This document shows positions 1 through 11,454 of a stretch of 64,000 bases of DNA, in pieces. The first letter of the stretch is position 1, and each line of letters starts with the position of its first letter. The DNA is from Azolla caroliniana. Lineage: Eukaryota > Polypodiophyta. A program made the position numbers and the translations under genes. The notes beneath the pieces were generated by a model. The model ran no database searches. It saw nothing but the letters and a program-made list of their open reading frames with translations, and was not told the DNA's origin. Location of the stretch: contig JBHGNT010000005.1 of assembly GCA_043228905.1 (NCBI GenBank), positions 16,864,001-16,928,000 on the forward strand, written 5' to 3'.

Positions 1-399
1 CAGGAGCTCACTACACACTACGCGGTCGTACATAAGAAAAGTACACCGTACTATTCTCAGGCAAACGGATTGGCAGAATCTACTAATAAAATTTTGCAAA
101 CAATCCTGAAAAAGATAGTCAATGAGAACCGCACCAATTGGGATGACAAGCTCCAGAGTGCATTATGGGCATATCACACCACATTTAAAATTAGCATTCA
201 ATCTACACCCTTTCAGATGGCCTTTGGTTTGGACGCAGTCATGCCGATCGAGTTCCAAGTTCCGAGTCTCCGAGTTCAGGTTAAGGAAAGGCTACCCAAG
301 GCCCAATCAGAGCAATATCGGCTCGAACAACTCCTCGAACTCGGCGAACATCGAGTGGCCAACATGGCTCAACTGGAACAACGCAAACACAAGGCATAG
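1..399 (+). pseudogene. Ty3/gypsy integrase, C-terminal half (GypC1)
   Basis: Frame 1 is open from the first base to a TAG at 397-399. It shows the end of the integrase catalytic core (NGLAEST around residues 21-27, holding the catalytic Glu) and the conserved tail with WAYHTTF and TPFQMAFG, ending near VMPIEF and a Glu/Leu-rich stretch. It aligns closely, over its whole length, with the minus-strand integrase at 43579-44268. The N-terminal zinc-binding region and the first two catalytic Asp residues are outside the window. Integrase would insert the cDNA copy into chromosomal DNA. It is the last pol domain, followed here by an extra ORF rather than directly by the LTR. Confidence 0.9.
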
Positions 400-725
400 C
401 ACTCCTATGACGCGTGGCCATAATACCTTATTATGGCAACCGCAACCAAGAATCTAAAGGATCTTCTCCCTGCACAAAACCCTAGGTGGTCACATAAAAG
501 AAGCTACCCCACACACAACGCGCCCACTCACACAGAAGCTTTCTTTCCTTCACAGCCTTCAAGCTCCCAAGCTCTCTCTCATTCTCATCGCTCCTGCAAA
601 TAGGCCTTCTCTCGCCCTCATAGCCCCGCACAGAACAACGCAAACAATCACCTTCCATCTCTCTGTCTCGCCCTCGTCTCATCGCTTCCCCCCACTCTCC
701 CTGTCAACAAACCTTCGAGTCCACC
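400..725 (+). other. Leader between integrase and coiled-coil ORF (GypC1)
   Basis: No ORF continues here. The plus strand is C- and T-rich with repeated CTCTCTC-type tracts, like a plant 5' leader, and ends in CACCATGCC, a good plant start context at 726. The equivalent place in GypC2 (22820-23170, minus strand) is also a non-coding leader. This suggests that the downstream ORF may be expressed from its own promoter or a spliced RNA. No TATA box could be assigned with confidence. Confidence 0.4.
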
Positions 726-3515
726 ATGCCTCTCCCTGCATCGCTGGAAACCCGTTCTTGGCTACAACAACAAGGATTGGGCGACTATTTAAGGGTCATC
801 GACGCCCTAGTGCGCCTTGACACCCAAGCAATAGCACGCAGAATCCACTCCAACACAGTGACCAACAATATGATCGCGGTGCTCTGGACCTTACGCGAGG
901 TGGAGAACATGAAGTCGAGATTCCTCCTCACACAACCCTCAAGGAATACTTTGGGATGTATTCGATGTCGGGAAAAGCTTACCACACTTACGGAGGACGA
1001 ACCAAGTCATTTGGGGAGATCGCCAGAATTTTGATGGAAGATGCCTTTGTGCATACAAATCCCACAAGTATGCCATAGAATAAGGCTGCCATCATCATCA
1101 GAGAGTACGAAGGCGACAAAGTCAATTGCGGAATCGTCACCGGCGAAGGAGTCCGTGCAGCACTGGAATCTTTTCAATCCGGTAAGCGATTGCTACCTGT
1201 GTTGATCCATTACCTCACAGTCCTCTACCCATCTCCTTCATTCTCCCATCGTCGCATCCTCACCTCCCCACCATCACCATGGAAACAGCGGGAGTAGATT
1301 TTGGCATTAACCCAGGAAGAATGGGAAGACCCCTCGCCCTCTCCACCTCCCTCGGCCGCTCGGAACCCTACTCCCACCTCAGCACCACCCCCACCGAAAA
1401 CACAGAAGCAACGGGCATTACCAGTGACCCATGTCGAATGGGACGAGGCCGAGGAGCCCATCAGTGAGGATGTCACCATACGACAGAAAACACCCAAGGA
1501 CATCGATGCCCTCTCCACAACCAAGCCCACGGCCCACAAATTAGCAGCCCTAGGGCATATGGCAACAAAAGAGAAAACAAGCCGAGGAGACAACACCATA
1601 GGCCCCAGACTCACAGGATCAGCCGAAAACGAAACAACGCATCAATTGTGAGTCGACCACAGAAACCGAGGGGACCCAACATCAGAAATCAAAGGAGGCC
1701 AGCCCGACCTCCACGGCCATGGTACCAGTAGAGTCATGGCTCCAAGTAGGTAGGATTCAGCATGGACAAACCACGCAGATATCAGAGGAGGAAGTCCTTG
1801 GTTACTAAGACCTCCCTACGGAGGCATACGAGTTCAGTGCACTACTTCGACTGGGCACAACATATGAGTTGATGGATTTCCTCGTGCGCGCCCAAGTAGT
1901 TGCCACCGCTCGTATGGCCGAGGAGCACGCGGAAATCAAGAGGATCCAACGTGCACTAATGGGAGAACTCGAACCTCAACAAGATCGAGCCTTACAGAAG
2001 ATAGGTCGGAAGAAGCAAGCACAGAATGCTTCCCTCCTCATGGAGCTACCAGATTTGAACACGGCCTTAGTCGAGGCATATCGAAATCTGCACCACACAA
2101 CTCAGGCAACCAAGGATATGGCCCGACGTATCAAAATGACAGAACATCAAGCCAAACGGGCCACCGAGCTATGGCAAGCCACTGAGCAAAAACTGGAATC
2201 ATTGGAGCAGCAACATCAAGAACAGCCCGCCCTTAAGCCTCCATGCCCCGAGTAACGATGTCTCACCAGCCCCGAACCCGAACCCAAGCCTGAGTGCTAC
2301 TATTACCGAAACACACAACGACGACACAACTCTCCCCAGGGTAGCCTGCACCCTCAAACCAGCCACGCCTCCATGCAAACGGTGCCGCCAGTTGTCATCA
2401 ACACCAATGAAAAATCTCTCATGGCAGACAGGACATTGTGCCTCCAGACCAGGCACGCTTCCATGCAAACGCCATGACCGCCTGTCGTCATGGATAGATC
2501 TACACAAATGGACAGGGAACCCAATCCCCGAAACCAGCAAGTTGCAACCCAAACAGGGCCTCCCCTCCGTGACTAGCAAGACGAGCTCAAGGCCCAGATC
2601 GCTCGGGTCAAGTTAGCAGAACAAAACCACAACAACACTATTGGCCAACTATAGGAACAAGTTGCGGGCCGCGAACCTGACCTCAAGCGACTACTTGCTG
2701 AAAGCTCGGCCGCACTCAAAACACAAGAAAGAGAAGTGATGAACCTTCAGATCGCTATCACCAAGGCCAAAGAATGATTCATCAAAGAAGCAAAGAGGAA
2801 TAGCCAACGGGAACGCGAGCTATTCACAGACAACCAGGAATTATGCCGTCAACAAAGGGAATTACAAGATTTGGCAAACGAACACATGCAAAAGTGGAGG
2901 ATCTCTAAAGAGCAAAGGGCGCAAATTTCCAATGCTTATCATCAGTTGCAAACAGAGGACATCGCCGCTAGGGAACGACAACGGGACGCTTGGAGAAAGG
3001 AAGTGGACGAAACTATAGCTCAGCTCACCAAACGTTACGAGCAGACAATCGCGCTCGTAACCGCAAAAGCAAAGGATAACCAAGCTACTCTGGAGCTCCT
3101 CGTCTGCAAATGCACAGAAGACGCCAAGGCCGCAAGGGAGGAAGTGGATGTTCACCGAGCTATCATCAGCATGGACAATACTAAAGTAAGGATCATGATC
3201 AACAAATATCGTCAGCAACTCACCAAGAAGATCGAGGAAACGCTCAACCGTGTATGGCAGGAATGGTCAACCCAAGCCGTTGAACTACACATATTACGCG
3301 CGGACAATGAGAACCGAAGGAAGGACGGTGGAGGGTTCTACAAGATGGATAACACCAACATCCAGACCCTCTGTGAAGACTTGACTGAGGAATATCATAC
3401 CTTAGCATAATCCCACACCGCGGCAATTGAGCAACTTCTAGAGGAATTCAACGACGATCAAATGATGTTCTGTTTAGAAGCCGAATGTTACGAGGAGGAA
3501 CCCTACCATGACTAA
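726..3515 (+). pseudogene. Coiled-coil accessory protein of Ty3 element (GypC1), decayed
   Basis: The ORF starts at ATG 726. Its first 130 or so residues form a globular domain with SLETRSWLQQQGLGDYLRV and, after a frameshift near 930, YFGMYSMSGKAYH and FGEIARILME. These match the start of the minus-strand ORF at 22819. A Pro-rich linker follows (1301-1651). Then come long heptad-like Glu/Lys/Gln-rich segments (1869-2255 and 2871-3410), with the last readable part ending at a TAA at 3513-3515. Several stops and frameshifts break it. The position between integrase and the 3' LTR is where some plant Ty3 elements carry env-like or other extra genes. I see no signal peptide or transmembrane segment, so an envelope role is not supported. 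A structural or intracellular-transport role is guesswork. Confidence 0.65.
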
Positions 3516-3880
3516 CAGAGCTCCCATGACCGATGAGCACGACCCAGAGCCAACCACAATAACCACCACGAAAGCCAGACACCCACATCACAACCGAGCA
3601 ACAAACTATGACCACGACCCTGCCTGAATCGGAACCAACAGAGGGCGGCGCACGCAAAGACACAGCCATCTCGGACTTGGCAGCAAAACCCCCATCACCA
3701 ACCCCACCTTCCAAGTAGCCAGACCAACCCCACGCCCCCGAGGATATCCTCGGCATATTAGAAGAGGATTAAAACAAATTCGTAAGCCCTTGTATAAAAG
3801 GGAAATTTTGTAAAAAAATTTGGCAAAATCCATTGTTATCCCTCCACTTTGTGAATCGTGGGTCTGACGGACAAATTCCT
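3516..3880 (+). other. 3' untranslated region of GypC1
   Basis: This stretch lies between the last readable coiled-coil codons and the conserved motif before the LTR. Its first half is Pro/Thr-codon-rich and may be the decayed end of the ORF. The second half is AT-rich. No confident ORF and no classical polypurine tract were seen. Confidence 0.4.
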
Positions 3881-3899
3881 GTCCCACGGGCGTGCCAAG
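3881..3899 (+). promoter_or_regulatory. Conserved motif beside 3' LTR (GypC1)
   Basis: The complement reads TGGCACGCCCGTGGGA and lies two bases outside the LTR start. The same 16 bases lie directly outside the 3' LTRs of GypC2 (19849-19864) and GypC3 (29792-29807), in the same orientation relative to each element. It occupies the place of a polypurine tract but is not purine-rich. Confidence 0.7.
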
Positions 3900-4413
3900 T
3901 GTTGTCCAGAGGCCAGAAATATAAATACACAATATGTAAACTCGCCGGTAGGTAGAAAAGTAGGTAAGGAAATAGGTAGAACTAAAATAGTCAAGTTTTG
4001 AGCCCTCACAATCAGTTGATGGCTCGGCTCTATGTAAAGAAGAAAACTATATAAGCCGAGACTTGCATACCTCTAGGAGAGAGAGATACATAGATTAGTT
4101 AGCAGGATTAATATCATAGCACGGAGCTCTACACAAAATTGTTTCCGGCCGAGAGTCGTGTATTGTATTCACTATGAGCTTTCTCATTTAATATAAATCC
4201 CGCTCTTACTGTTCCTTTATCTGTGTATTCTTCCTGTACTAGTAAACCGAGCTACGTCTACGTCTACGTCTATGTCTACCGGGTTGTAGCCAGTGTACGC
4301 TCCCCATTCCCCTAACGTCTTTTCGGTGTAGAAGAAGCCTCCACGTAACACAACCCCTTGATACCGATAGCCTGTGGGTTCATCGAAATTGTTTCCTCCA
4401 GAAACGGTTAACA
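3900..4413 (+). repeat. 3' LTR of GypC1
   Basis: It begins TGTTGTCC and ends GGTTAACA, immediately followed by the interrupted GypT3 reading frame. A TATA-like ACTATATAAG lies near 4046 and a short CTACGT repeat near 4253-4275. Only this copy is in the window, so the length (514 bp) rests on the boundary to GypT3. Confidence 0.75.
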
Positions 4414-4445
4414 AATCGCAATGATCCATTCTTCTTTGGCACCGT

Positions 4446-5079
4446 TGTCGCGAAGATTCGCGCGTGCATGTGCTACTCGAGCAACCACCGGGGTCTTGGA
4501 CTGGGGAGGACGTTCGCGGAATTATCGAAGAGATGACGATCAATGTAAGATTGGATGAAATTTGTTCACTTGAGAAGAAGAAAGATTGTACGCTTGAGAA
4601 GTAGAAAAATATGAAGAAGATAAAGACGAATATAATTATATTGATGATAGTGGTGTTGGTGATATCACATATTGACACCCCCTTTACATAAGCTCCACTA
4701 GGGTTTTTATAGCTCTTTTCATGCACAAAACCATAGGTTTAGAACCATGGTTTTGGGGACACGGTTTTGCCTATGACATGCACAATCCATGGGTTTAGAA
4801 CCATGGTTTTGTGCACATGGTTTTCTATGGTTCTTTCATCTATAATTTGTATATGAAAAGGAAATACATAAAATCTACAATATATGATAGTTGTCCTAGT
4901 GGTAAGGCAAACATCTTGTATCTTAGAGGTGCAAGGCTCAAACCTTGCTTGCACCCCTCTATATGAACTCAAGTGCAACTAGGCCTTAGGCTTATTTGCT
5001 AAGTGTATGTGCAATGTTGCACATCCTTGGTTTATTCATCTCACTCGGTTTCACACCGTAGCCGAAAATCGTCACGACA
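4446..5079 (-). repeat. 3' LTR of GypT2
   Basis: This direct repeat of 7314-7914 carries a cluster of inverted AACCATGG-type words (about 4721-4836), which can fold as hairpins. It also has a tRNA-like segment (4890-4957). It is longer than the other copy mainly because the latter lost about 34 bp at 7734. Confidence 0.9.
4890..4957 (+). other. tRNA-like (pol III A/B box) module inside GypT2 3' LTR
   Basis: The plus strand has an A-box-like TAGTGGTAAGGC, an anticodon-arm-like stretch, and a B-box arm GCAAGGCTCAAACCTTGC that can form a T-stem and loop. The other GypT2 LTR has GGTTCAAACC at the same point (7734-7792, A-box side partly deleted). The GypT3 LTR has a diverged version at 11455-11530. 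It resembles the tRNA-derived head of a SINE; no CCA end is expected or seen. Confidence 0.55.
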
Positions 5080-5359
5080 TCTACCCCCACCAAACCCGCA
5101 CATCCTCCGGTATGTGCCGAGAAAGGTGAAGAGGTGAGATCTTTGGCAACGGTGATCAACAGAGTTCCTCTGCATGCTCGTCGACCTCGTCTGACTTCAT
5201 CTTCCACTTCGAATATGCCCAATCTTTCCAACCGAACCACCGTAACCACCCGATCCACCATATCCGGCGTTCACACCTTCTTCCCCGGTCGGTTGTAGTA
5301 GATCTACCAGACGATGTCGTCGATCCGACCGCTCTTCCTTCGTCCACCGCGTGTGTCCT
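5080..5359 (-). other. GypT2 internal non-coding segment with polypurine tract
   Basis: Next to the 3' LTR the minus strand reads as a G-rich polypurine tract like the one in front of the GypT1 3' LTR (42385-42401). The rest has only short, overlapping frames. Confidence 0.6.
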
Positions 5360-6589
5360 TCAATTGGACTCCTGGCCACTCCTCGCGCTCACCGTCTTCA
5401 ACTGGGTGTTGTGGATCGTTCGTGTCAATCTCCGATTAGGCCAGGTTTGCCCTTGTCCGGATTGGTATCCGTCGATCGCTTCCCGGCTCGGTTGGCCTTC
5501 GTCTGCATTCGCATTTTCCCAAGTCGGGCTCGACCGATTGATTCTGGCTGGGTCAGCGCCCTTTTGGATCGGGATGGTCCGATAGATTTCCGCCGAATCA
5601 GGTTTCAGCCGGGTCGGCCCTAGTCGATTGGCTCCCATGTGGATCTTCCTTCTTTCAGTCCGGAATCCCAGCCGGATCGTCTTCCGGTTCGACCAGTTCT
5701 CGACTCTTCCTCCCTTCCCGCATGCCACCTCACCATCGAACTCAACCGTAGCTTCATCCTTGGCCTCCTCATCGGCCACATCCTTCCCTTCGTGTATGCT
5801 CGCCTCGAGCCATATTGTCTCATCTCCGCCATCTCCTTTATCTTCGGTCTTATGTAGACACACAGTCTCGATTACCGAAGTCTTCGGAACCGGTGTGAAA
5901 GAATCCCTTCATTCATGCACATTTACCTTGTCTTCCTCATCACCCTTCCAGTCCTCCACTTTTTCGTCGACACATTCCGTCTCTCCGGTCTCACGTTGGC
6001 GCACGTGCACAACTGCTGAAGTCTCTAGAATATGTGTGGGGATATTCTTTCGTCCTCGATCTTCTTCCTCCTTTTTTTGGGCCTTCGTCTTCCCGTCACC
6101 ACCTTCGGAATCCGTCTCTCCGGTATCATGTTGGCACACGGGCACAACCGCCGAAGTCTCTAGAACAAGTGTCGAGAAAGTCTCGACATGGCTATCCTCC
6201 GTCGACTCGTCCATAGCCATCTCTGACTCGATGCCATTTGTCATGGCTACCTCCTGAATCATGTCGAACTCAAACACTTTATCTCCCTCGATCATGCAAG
6301 CTTTTCTCATGCTTGTACCTTCATCACCCGATCTTTCGTACACAGTGCGTGTTCCGAAACATTTATCCTCCCTCAAAGTGGTGTTCGCCGTCCTCGAGTC
6401 ATCGGCCTCCTCCTTGGTCTTCATTTCTTCGTAAGACAAGAAGGTGACTTGTTTCGCACCTTCTCTCTCGGTACCATCATACTGAACCTGAGCGTTTGTA
6501 TTGGCCACTTCATTAACCCGCATTTGTTGGGAGGTCTCTTCTTCCTCGATCACCATTCGCCTCGGTTTTGTCTCCCTTTTAAGCTTCAT
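5360..6589 (-). pseudogene. Acidic, repeat-containing ORF of GypT2, unknown function
   Basis: One minus-strand frame of about 410 codons runs from 6589 to 5360, with at least one stop near 5908. The product is rich in Glu, Asp and Lys. It contains a near-duplicated segment: LETSAVVPVCQHDTGETD, then LETSAVVHVRQRETGETE about 40 residues later. No retroviral domain is recognisable. The ORF follows the partial gag and takes the place of pol. It may be a captured sequence or the expanded gag tail seen in some non-autonomous elements. Confidence 0.45.
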
Positions 6590-7269
6590 GTCTTTTGTTG
6601 GTGGCGCGTCCCTCTTCGATCGTCCCTCATGGGCTGTCTTGTTGTCATCGATATTCTCGCTCGCCCCTTATCGTGTAGTCGGCATACACTTTCCACTTTG
6701 CTCCAATCCTCGATGAGGCCATTTGCACCGTCATCTTCTTCGAGTTTGAGACCGATGGCCATCCTTTCCATTCGATCGATTGACTTCACGAACATAAGGA
6801 CCTTATCGACCCCCACCAATCTTTGTTCCCGCTCTGAGAGTTAAGAAAAACGACGCTCGAAGTCTACGAATGCTTCTGTCGCGCCTTGGTGGGTCTTCAC
6901 CGATGTCACCCATTGGTCAAAGTTGCGTCAATCTCGTCCCTTCAGTCTCTCATAGCCATATTCCTCCAATAGAGCCTTCTCGAAAGTCGCCCACGAATCA
7001 TGAGCTTCTAGAAGCTCTTTTACATCTTTGAAGATCAGTTGAGACACCACCCGACCAAAGTACTCCAGCCTCATAGCTTCGTCCACACCTCTTGAATCCA
7101 TCTCCGCATTATAGACTTTTAGAAAAATTTGGACTTCGGCGCCGTTGAAATAGCTCACTCGCTCGACTACCCTCTCGACAACTTGTTGGGATTCATTTCG
7201 TCTTTTCCCTTCTCTCAGAAACTCCATCATCCTTTTTGGCATTGCCTCCATGAGATATTCACCATCCAT
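6586..7269 (-). pseudogene. Partial gag of GypT2
   Basis: The frame begins at ATG 7269, about 20 bases after the primer site. It reads as a Ty3 gag matrix/capsid start (YFNGAEVQIFLKVYNAEM, then FEKALLEEYG), matching GypT1 and GypT3 gag. A stop near 6928 is followed in the same frame by KVLMFVKSIDRMERM, the next conserved gag block, and by CRLHDKGRA. The zinc-knuckle region is missing. Such a gag could at most assist packaging by products of a relative. Confidence 0.65.
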
Positions 7270-7290
7270 CTTCGTCCTCCCCAGTTGCTC

Positions 7291-7308
7291 TTCATGTCGG
7301 GTTCACCA
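7291..7308 (-). other. Primer binding site of GypT2
   Basis: The minus strand reads TGGTGAACCCGACATGAA, five bases inside the 5' LTR. The same start, TGGTGAACCCGA, is found after the LTRs of GypT1 (25121) and GypT3 (10979, minus). Confidence 0.85.
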
Positions 7309-7313
7309 AATGA

Positions 7314-7914
7314 TGTCGAGAAGATTCGCGCGTGCATGTGCTACTCGAGCGACCACCGGGGTCTTGGATTAGGGAGGACGTTCGCGGAATTATCGAAGAT
7401 ATGATGATCAATGTAAGATTGGATGAAATTTGTTCACTTGAGAAGAAGAAAGATTGTACACTTGAGAAGTAGAAAAATATGAAGAAGATAAAGACGAATA
7501 TAATTATATTGATGATAGTGGTGGTGGTGATATCACATATTGAGCCCCCCTTTACATAAGCTCCACTAGGGTTTTTATAGCTCTTTTCATGCACAAAACC
7601 ATGGGTTTAGAACCATGGTTTTGGGGGCACGGTTTTGCTTCTGACATGCACAATCCATGGGTTTAAAACCATGGTTTTGTGCACATGGTTTTCTATGGTT
7701 TTTTCGTCTATAATTCGTATATGAAAAGGAAAAGTGGTAAGGCAAACATCTTGTGTCTTAGAGGTGCAAGGTTCAAACCTTGCTTGCACCCCTCTGTATG
7801 AATTCAAGTGCCACTAGGCCTTAGGCTTATTTGCTAAGTGTATGTGCAATGTTGCACATCCTTGGTTTATTCGTCTCACTCGGTTTCACACTATAGCCAA
7901 AAATCGTCACGACA
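7314..7914 (-). repeat. 5' LTR of GypT2
   Basis: This is a direct repeat of 4446-5079, with the same TGTCG...ACGACA ends. Relative to that copy it has scattered substitutions and a deletion of about 34 bp at 7734, which removes the A-box side of the tRNA-like module. Confidence 0.9.
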
Positions 7915-8747
7915 TCATGAACCACCAATTAGAATAAGGAGCATTCGACAGTTCCAGAATTCCCATATTCACCTTCTCCTTTAAGAGCTCGATCAGCTTC
8001 AGTAGGTGTGCTCTCGGAACCGATATCTGTTTCAAATTCCAAGGTACGTGCAGCACCGTGAAGATCACCATCGGCTCTATCATCCTTGGATCAACACATT
8101 CGATTTCTTGTAGGAAATATGCGAAAGCCTTCCCATGTCGCGAAACATTCGCTCTTTTTCAGGGAGGAGGAAATCCTCCCTTCCAACTCGTAGCTTTCCC
8201 TTCGTCTCTTCGGTGAAGACATGACCTATTGTCTTCGGATCTTTTAATCTTGGATCGTTAGTGACTTCCTTCATCTTTTGCCAGCTATCTTCTGGTATCA
8301 GAACCGCAACTGGCTTGATCTTCTTATCCACCGTTTTATATTTTGTGTTGATGTCAACTTCCTTCATCAAGATGTTTCGATGATAGCGTACATGTTGATG
8401 GAGTTAACCGAAATCATGTGAGGATCGTGTAGATAGCTCAAGTCCACGACATCCTCGATTTCGCCGATGGTGTCGTTAAATGAGGCTTCTTCCATAATAT
8501 GAGTCACGAACTCTTCTTTTTCTATTATGTTTTCTTCTTTCAGCATCTTCTCGAAGTCTTGTATCCGACACTTGTCCTTCTTGTCGGGTAGTACTAGTTT
8601 ACATGCGCCACTAGGTGTGACACATGTTGCTTCTCCTCGCAATCCACGCGCTCTACTCCCTTGTGGGGACTTGTGATCGCTCGGACTATTTGTGCCCCAT
8701 GCTTCAATAGTCTGCTCTAAAAATCCGAAGTATCTTCTCCGAGACAA
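7915..8747 (-). pseudogene. Ty3 pol, N-terminal part of reverse transcriptase (GypT3)
   Basis: The minus strand reads a pol start (FNDTIGEIEDVVDLSY), then NTKYKTVDKKIKPVAV and the conserved reverse transcriptase entry ending in MGILELSNAPYSNWWF at 7915, where the GypT2 LTR interrupts. The next codons are found at 4445 (VPKKNGSLRF). Frameshifts near 8370 and 8100 and several stops show decay. The catalytic YxDD region is left of the window. The same arrangement in GypT1 is uninterrupted and aligns throughout. Confidence 0.8.
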
Positions 8748-10966
8748 TCCCGATTCCTTTCATGGTTGGCACATACATTCAAGAATTGTACAGCCTTCTT
8801 CCCATCAAAACTCCTTACTCGAGCAAATGCCGCACCATTGTCGAACACTTTGGTTTCCATCTGCGATGATGTTATGTACGGTTGCCCAAGAATGATGGGA
8901 TGGGACGCCGAGTCTTGAACAAAAAAATGTTGATCTATCTCAACATCGCCAATCATGATGGGGATGTTAGGACATGCCCCATACAAGTCTTCAGTAGCTT
9001 TTGTAGCCACATGGATCTTCCACCCATGATTCGTATTTATGGGCCATCTTCCCTTCCTGTAAACTTCAGTCAACATAAGGTTGATTTCGGAGCCATGGTT
9101 GATCAAGGCTACCACGGTCTCTTTCTTCTCCCCGATCTTCACTGGTGTCTCCGTTGTCGCTCGTGCCCAATGAAGTCGAGTATAGTGGTTGTCCACCATA
9201 TCTTCATAGACTTCGTCCCTTGCCATCGTTATGGCATTTTTTTTATCTTTTTGTGGCTTCTCTTCTTCCTTGTCCGATTGTTGCCGTTTTCTCTTTACAA
9301 GGTCTACGATCGTGTCATGGAACTCCTTTGTAATGCCGAGTAATTCCCTCAAGGACAAAGTGACATGGCTATCAAGAATGCCTTCCTCGAGAATCTTCTT
9401 TAGGTCTGTCGTCTACTCTATGTTCGACCTTAGCTTATAGGTAGGCATAGTCCTTGTCTTTCGAGCGGGGTCTTCGACACCAATCTGCACGGGTCGAACC
9501 GTTTCTTCGACTCGTTTCCTTGACTCTTCTTTCCGGCTTGAGTCTCCATCCTCCATTTGTAAAGCTCGAGTTGCTTCTGCATCTTCTTTCTTCTTCGTGC
9601 TCCTTGTTTCATTTCTTTTTGACGGGTTATCTTGCCCTTCCATTCTTTTTCTCTTTTCATCCACGAACACCTCGTGGTTGTCACACATCACTTCTGCGAG
9701 TATGGTGTTGTCATCTATCGGATCCGACCATCCGGTTATACTTTGTACACTTCAATCTGCAAGCTCTACCTTGTTCGAAGTGACTTTTCTCTTCTTCTCA
9801 TACTCAAAAACGGTAGACCAAAACTTTGTTCCCGTTCTAGCAGCTTCATTTTTATCTTTTCCGACTCTAATTCTAGTCGTTGCAGCATAGTGCATCGCAT
9901 CCACCTGAGTCGCCTCAGCATCTTCCATAGATTTCTTCATTCCCCCTCTTCCGAAATTCACCCGCAGGGGTCTTCAAGTTTCAGTCGAGCAGATCATGTT
10001 GTCATCCATGTATACGATATTTTGTCGGATCACCCCTTGAAGGCTCGCGCAATCCCTTCTCATGTGGTCCATGCTATCGCACCACACACATCTAGAGGGT
10101 TCTTTTCCTTTGGGGCCCCGATGATTCATGTTGGCTAGCGTAACCAACTCGAACTTCTTTGCTAGCTCTTCGATGATGTCTTCATCAATCTTCTTTTATT
10201 CCGGGTTGCTTTGTTTGGGCGGCTCAACTACTTTCGGTTGTCTTGTTTTCTCTGCGATAGTTGATCCTGCCAAGTCGGTGTCATCAACCCACTGATGACG
10301 CTTGTCTCGCCAATTGCATGCTCGCTTCACCGGGATCCAATCCGCCACAAGCCCATTCACTTGGGTATCATCTTCGAGGAGAGTACCCAGTTCTTGTCTA
10401 TCCTTTATATCCACAGCCTTTAGGAAGTACAAAGTTTTGTCCTCCTCAAGTAGCACTTAGTCTATGGCGGGAAGACGAAGAAACATTTGGTCGAATTCGT
10501 CGTACACCCTCGAGGCGCTCATCTTCTTATTCTTCTTTTCTATCCACTTCATCAAGGCATGTCGAGTCATCCTTGAAAAATCTTCCATCGTGAACTCCTG
10601 TAATATCACTTTCTCAAACTCCGACCACGTTGTCTCCCCTTCTTGAAGCTCGATGATGTGCCTTTGGATGTTGTTGGCGACCACTCTCTTGAAACTTGTG
10701 ATTTGACGCGCTTCAGACACGTCCCTCTAATTCATCTCCCTTCTATATGCGTCAAGGAACTTCGTAATGTTCCTTCCGTCAAATTGACCCTTGAGCTCAA
10801 CAACACAGTCGACAGCCTTCTCCATGCTCGCATCGTTGTCTCGAGATCTCATCATTTGTTCGACGATCAACATCATCCTTTCAAACTCTCCTGCTTGATT
10901 GCTTGAGGGTGTCATCTCCAAGTATCGGTTGATCCTCGATTTTATCCTTCCTGCCGCCTCTTTCAC
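8717..10966 (-). pseudogene. Ty3 gag-protease polyprotein (GypT3)
   Basis: A single minus-strand frame of 750 codons runs from ATG 10966 to the stop at 8717. It is broken only by nonsense codons (for example at 10727, 10457 and after 9752 and 9413), with no frameshift. Order: gag matrix/capsid (FDGRNITKFLDAYRREMN), FLKAVDIKDRQEL, a zinc knuckle CVWCDSMDHMRRDC near 10090, then a protease-like domain (ETPVKIGEKKETVVALINHG). GypT1 has VDHGS where this copy has INHGS, so the catalytic Asp is replaced by Asn. The N-terminal start lies just after the primer site. Confidence 0.8.
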
Positions 10967-10979
10967 ATCGGGTTCACCA
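10962..10979 (-). other. Primer binding site of GypT3
   Basis: The minus strand reads TGGTGAACCCGATGTGAA eight bases inside the 5' LTR, matching the primer sites of GypT1 and GypT2. Confidence 0.85.
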
Positions 10980-11288
10980 CTTAATTATGTCGTGAAGATC
11001 CATCACTATGTGCAAATTGTGAGGCGGAACCGCCGGGGTTCTGGACTGGAAGGACTCAAAGTACGCACTAGCTTTAGCGAGAAAGGATTTAAGATAGATT
11101 GAGAGCGAGAGATTGAGATAAGATAGAACGCTTGACTTTAGATTGAGAGAGATTAAGATTGAACTCTTGACTTTAGATTTGAAGAACAAGATTGATACAT
11201 CAATTGGATAATGAATTTCTTACTTTTAATTTCTTGATTAATACATCGCTCCCTTTTGTCTTTTTCATCCACCCTTTTATAGATGCTC

Positions 11289-11355
11289 CCATGCATATGA
11301 TGCATGTAAGGGTACTAGACATGCATACAATGCATGGAATGCATGTGATGCATGT
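11289..11355. promoter_or_regulatory. Cluster of RY-like CATGCATG words in GypT3 LTR
   Basis: Six or more ATGCAT/GCATG words occur within 67 bp. Plant RY elements (CATGCATG) bind B3-domain factors of the ABI3/FUS3/LEC2 group. That these words work here is inference. Confidence 0.4.
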
Positions 11356-11454
11356 TTGCCATTTGGCGCTCAACATCACATGTCACTCAATCAAGCTCTA
11401 ACATGAGAATTTACATGTAAAACTATAATGATAGGAAAAACATTTCTAAAGAAA

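Larger units (their letters stand above)
1..4413 (+). mobile_element. GypC1: 3' part of a Ty3/gypsy LTR retrotransposon with a coiled-coil accessory gene
   Basis: The plus strand carries, in order, the end of an integrase, a leader, a long decayed coiled-coil ORF, a conserved 16-nt motif and a 3' LTR. The 5' part lies outside the window. The right boundary is set by the host sequence. At 4414 the minus-strand reverse transcriptase of GypT3 resumes with the residues expected after a proline-lysine-lysine-asparagine-glycine stretch. GypC1 therefore inserted into GypT3. The same gene order is seen in GypC2. Confidence 0.85.
4446..7914 (-). mobile_element. GypT2: non-autonomous Ty3-type element with partial gag and an acidic ORF
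   Basis: Direct repeats of about 600-634 bp (4446-5079 and 7314-7914) begin TGTCG and end ACGACA. In minus orientation a primer site TGGTGAACCCGACATGA (7308 to 7292) follows the 5' LTR, and a G-rich polypurine tract, GGTTTGGTGGGGGTAGA, precedes the 3' LTR. The interior is only 2.2 kb and has no protease, reverse transcriptase or integrase. It inserted into the reverse transcriptase of GypT3. The flanks read ACGG on one side and ATGA on the other (minus strand), consistent with a 4-bp duplication that later took two transitions. Confidence 0.85.
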
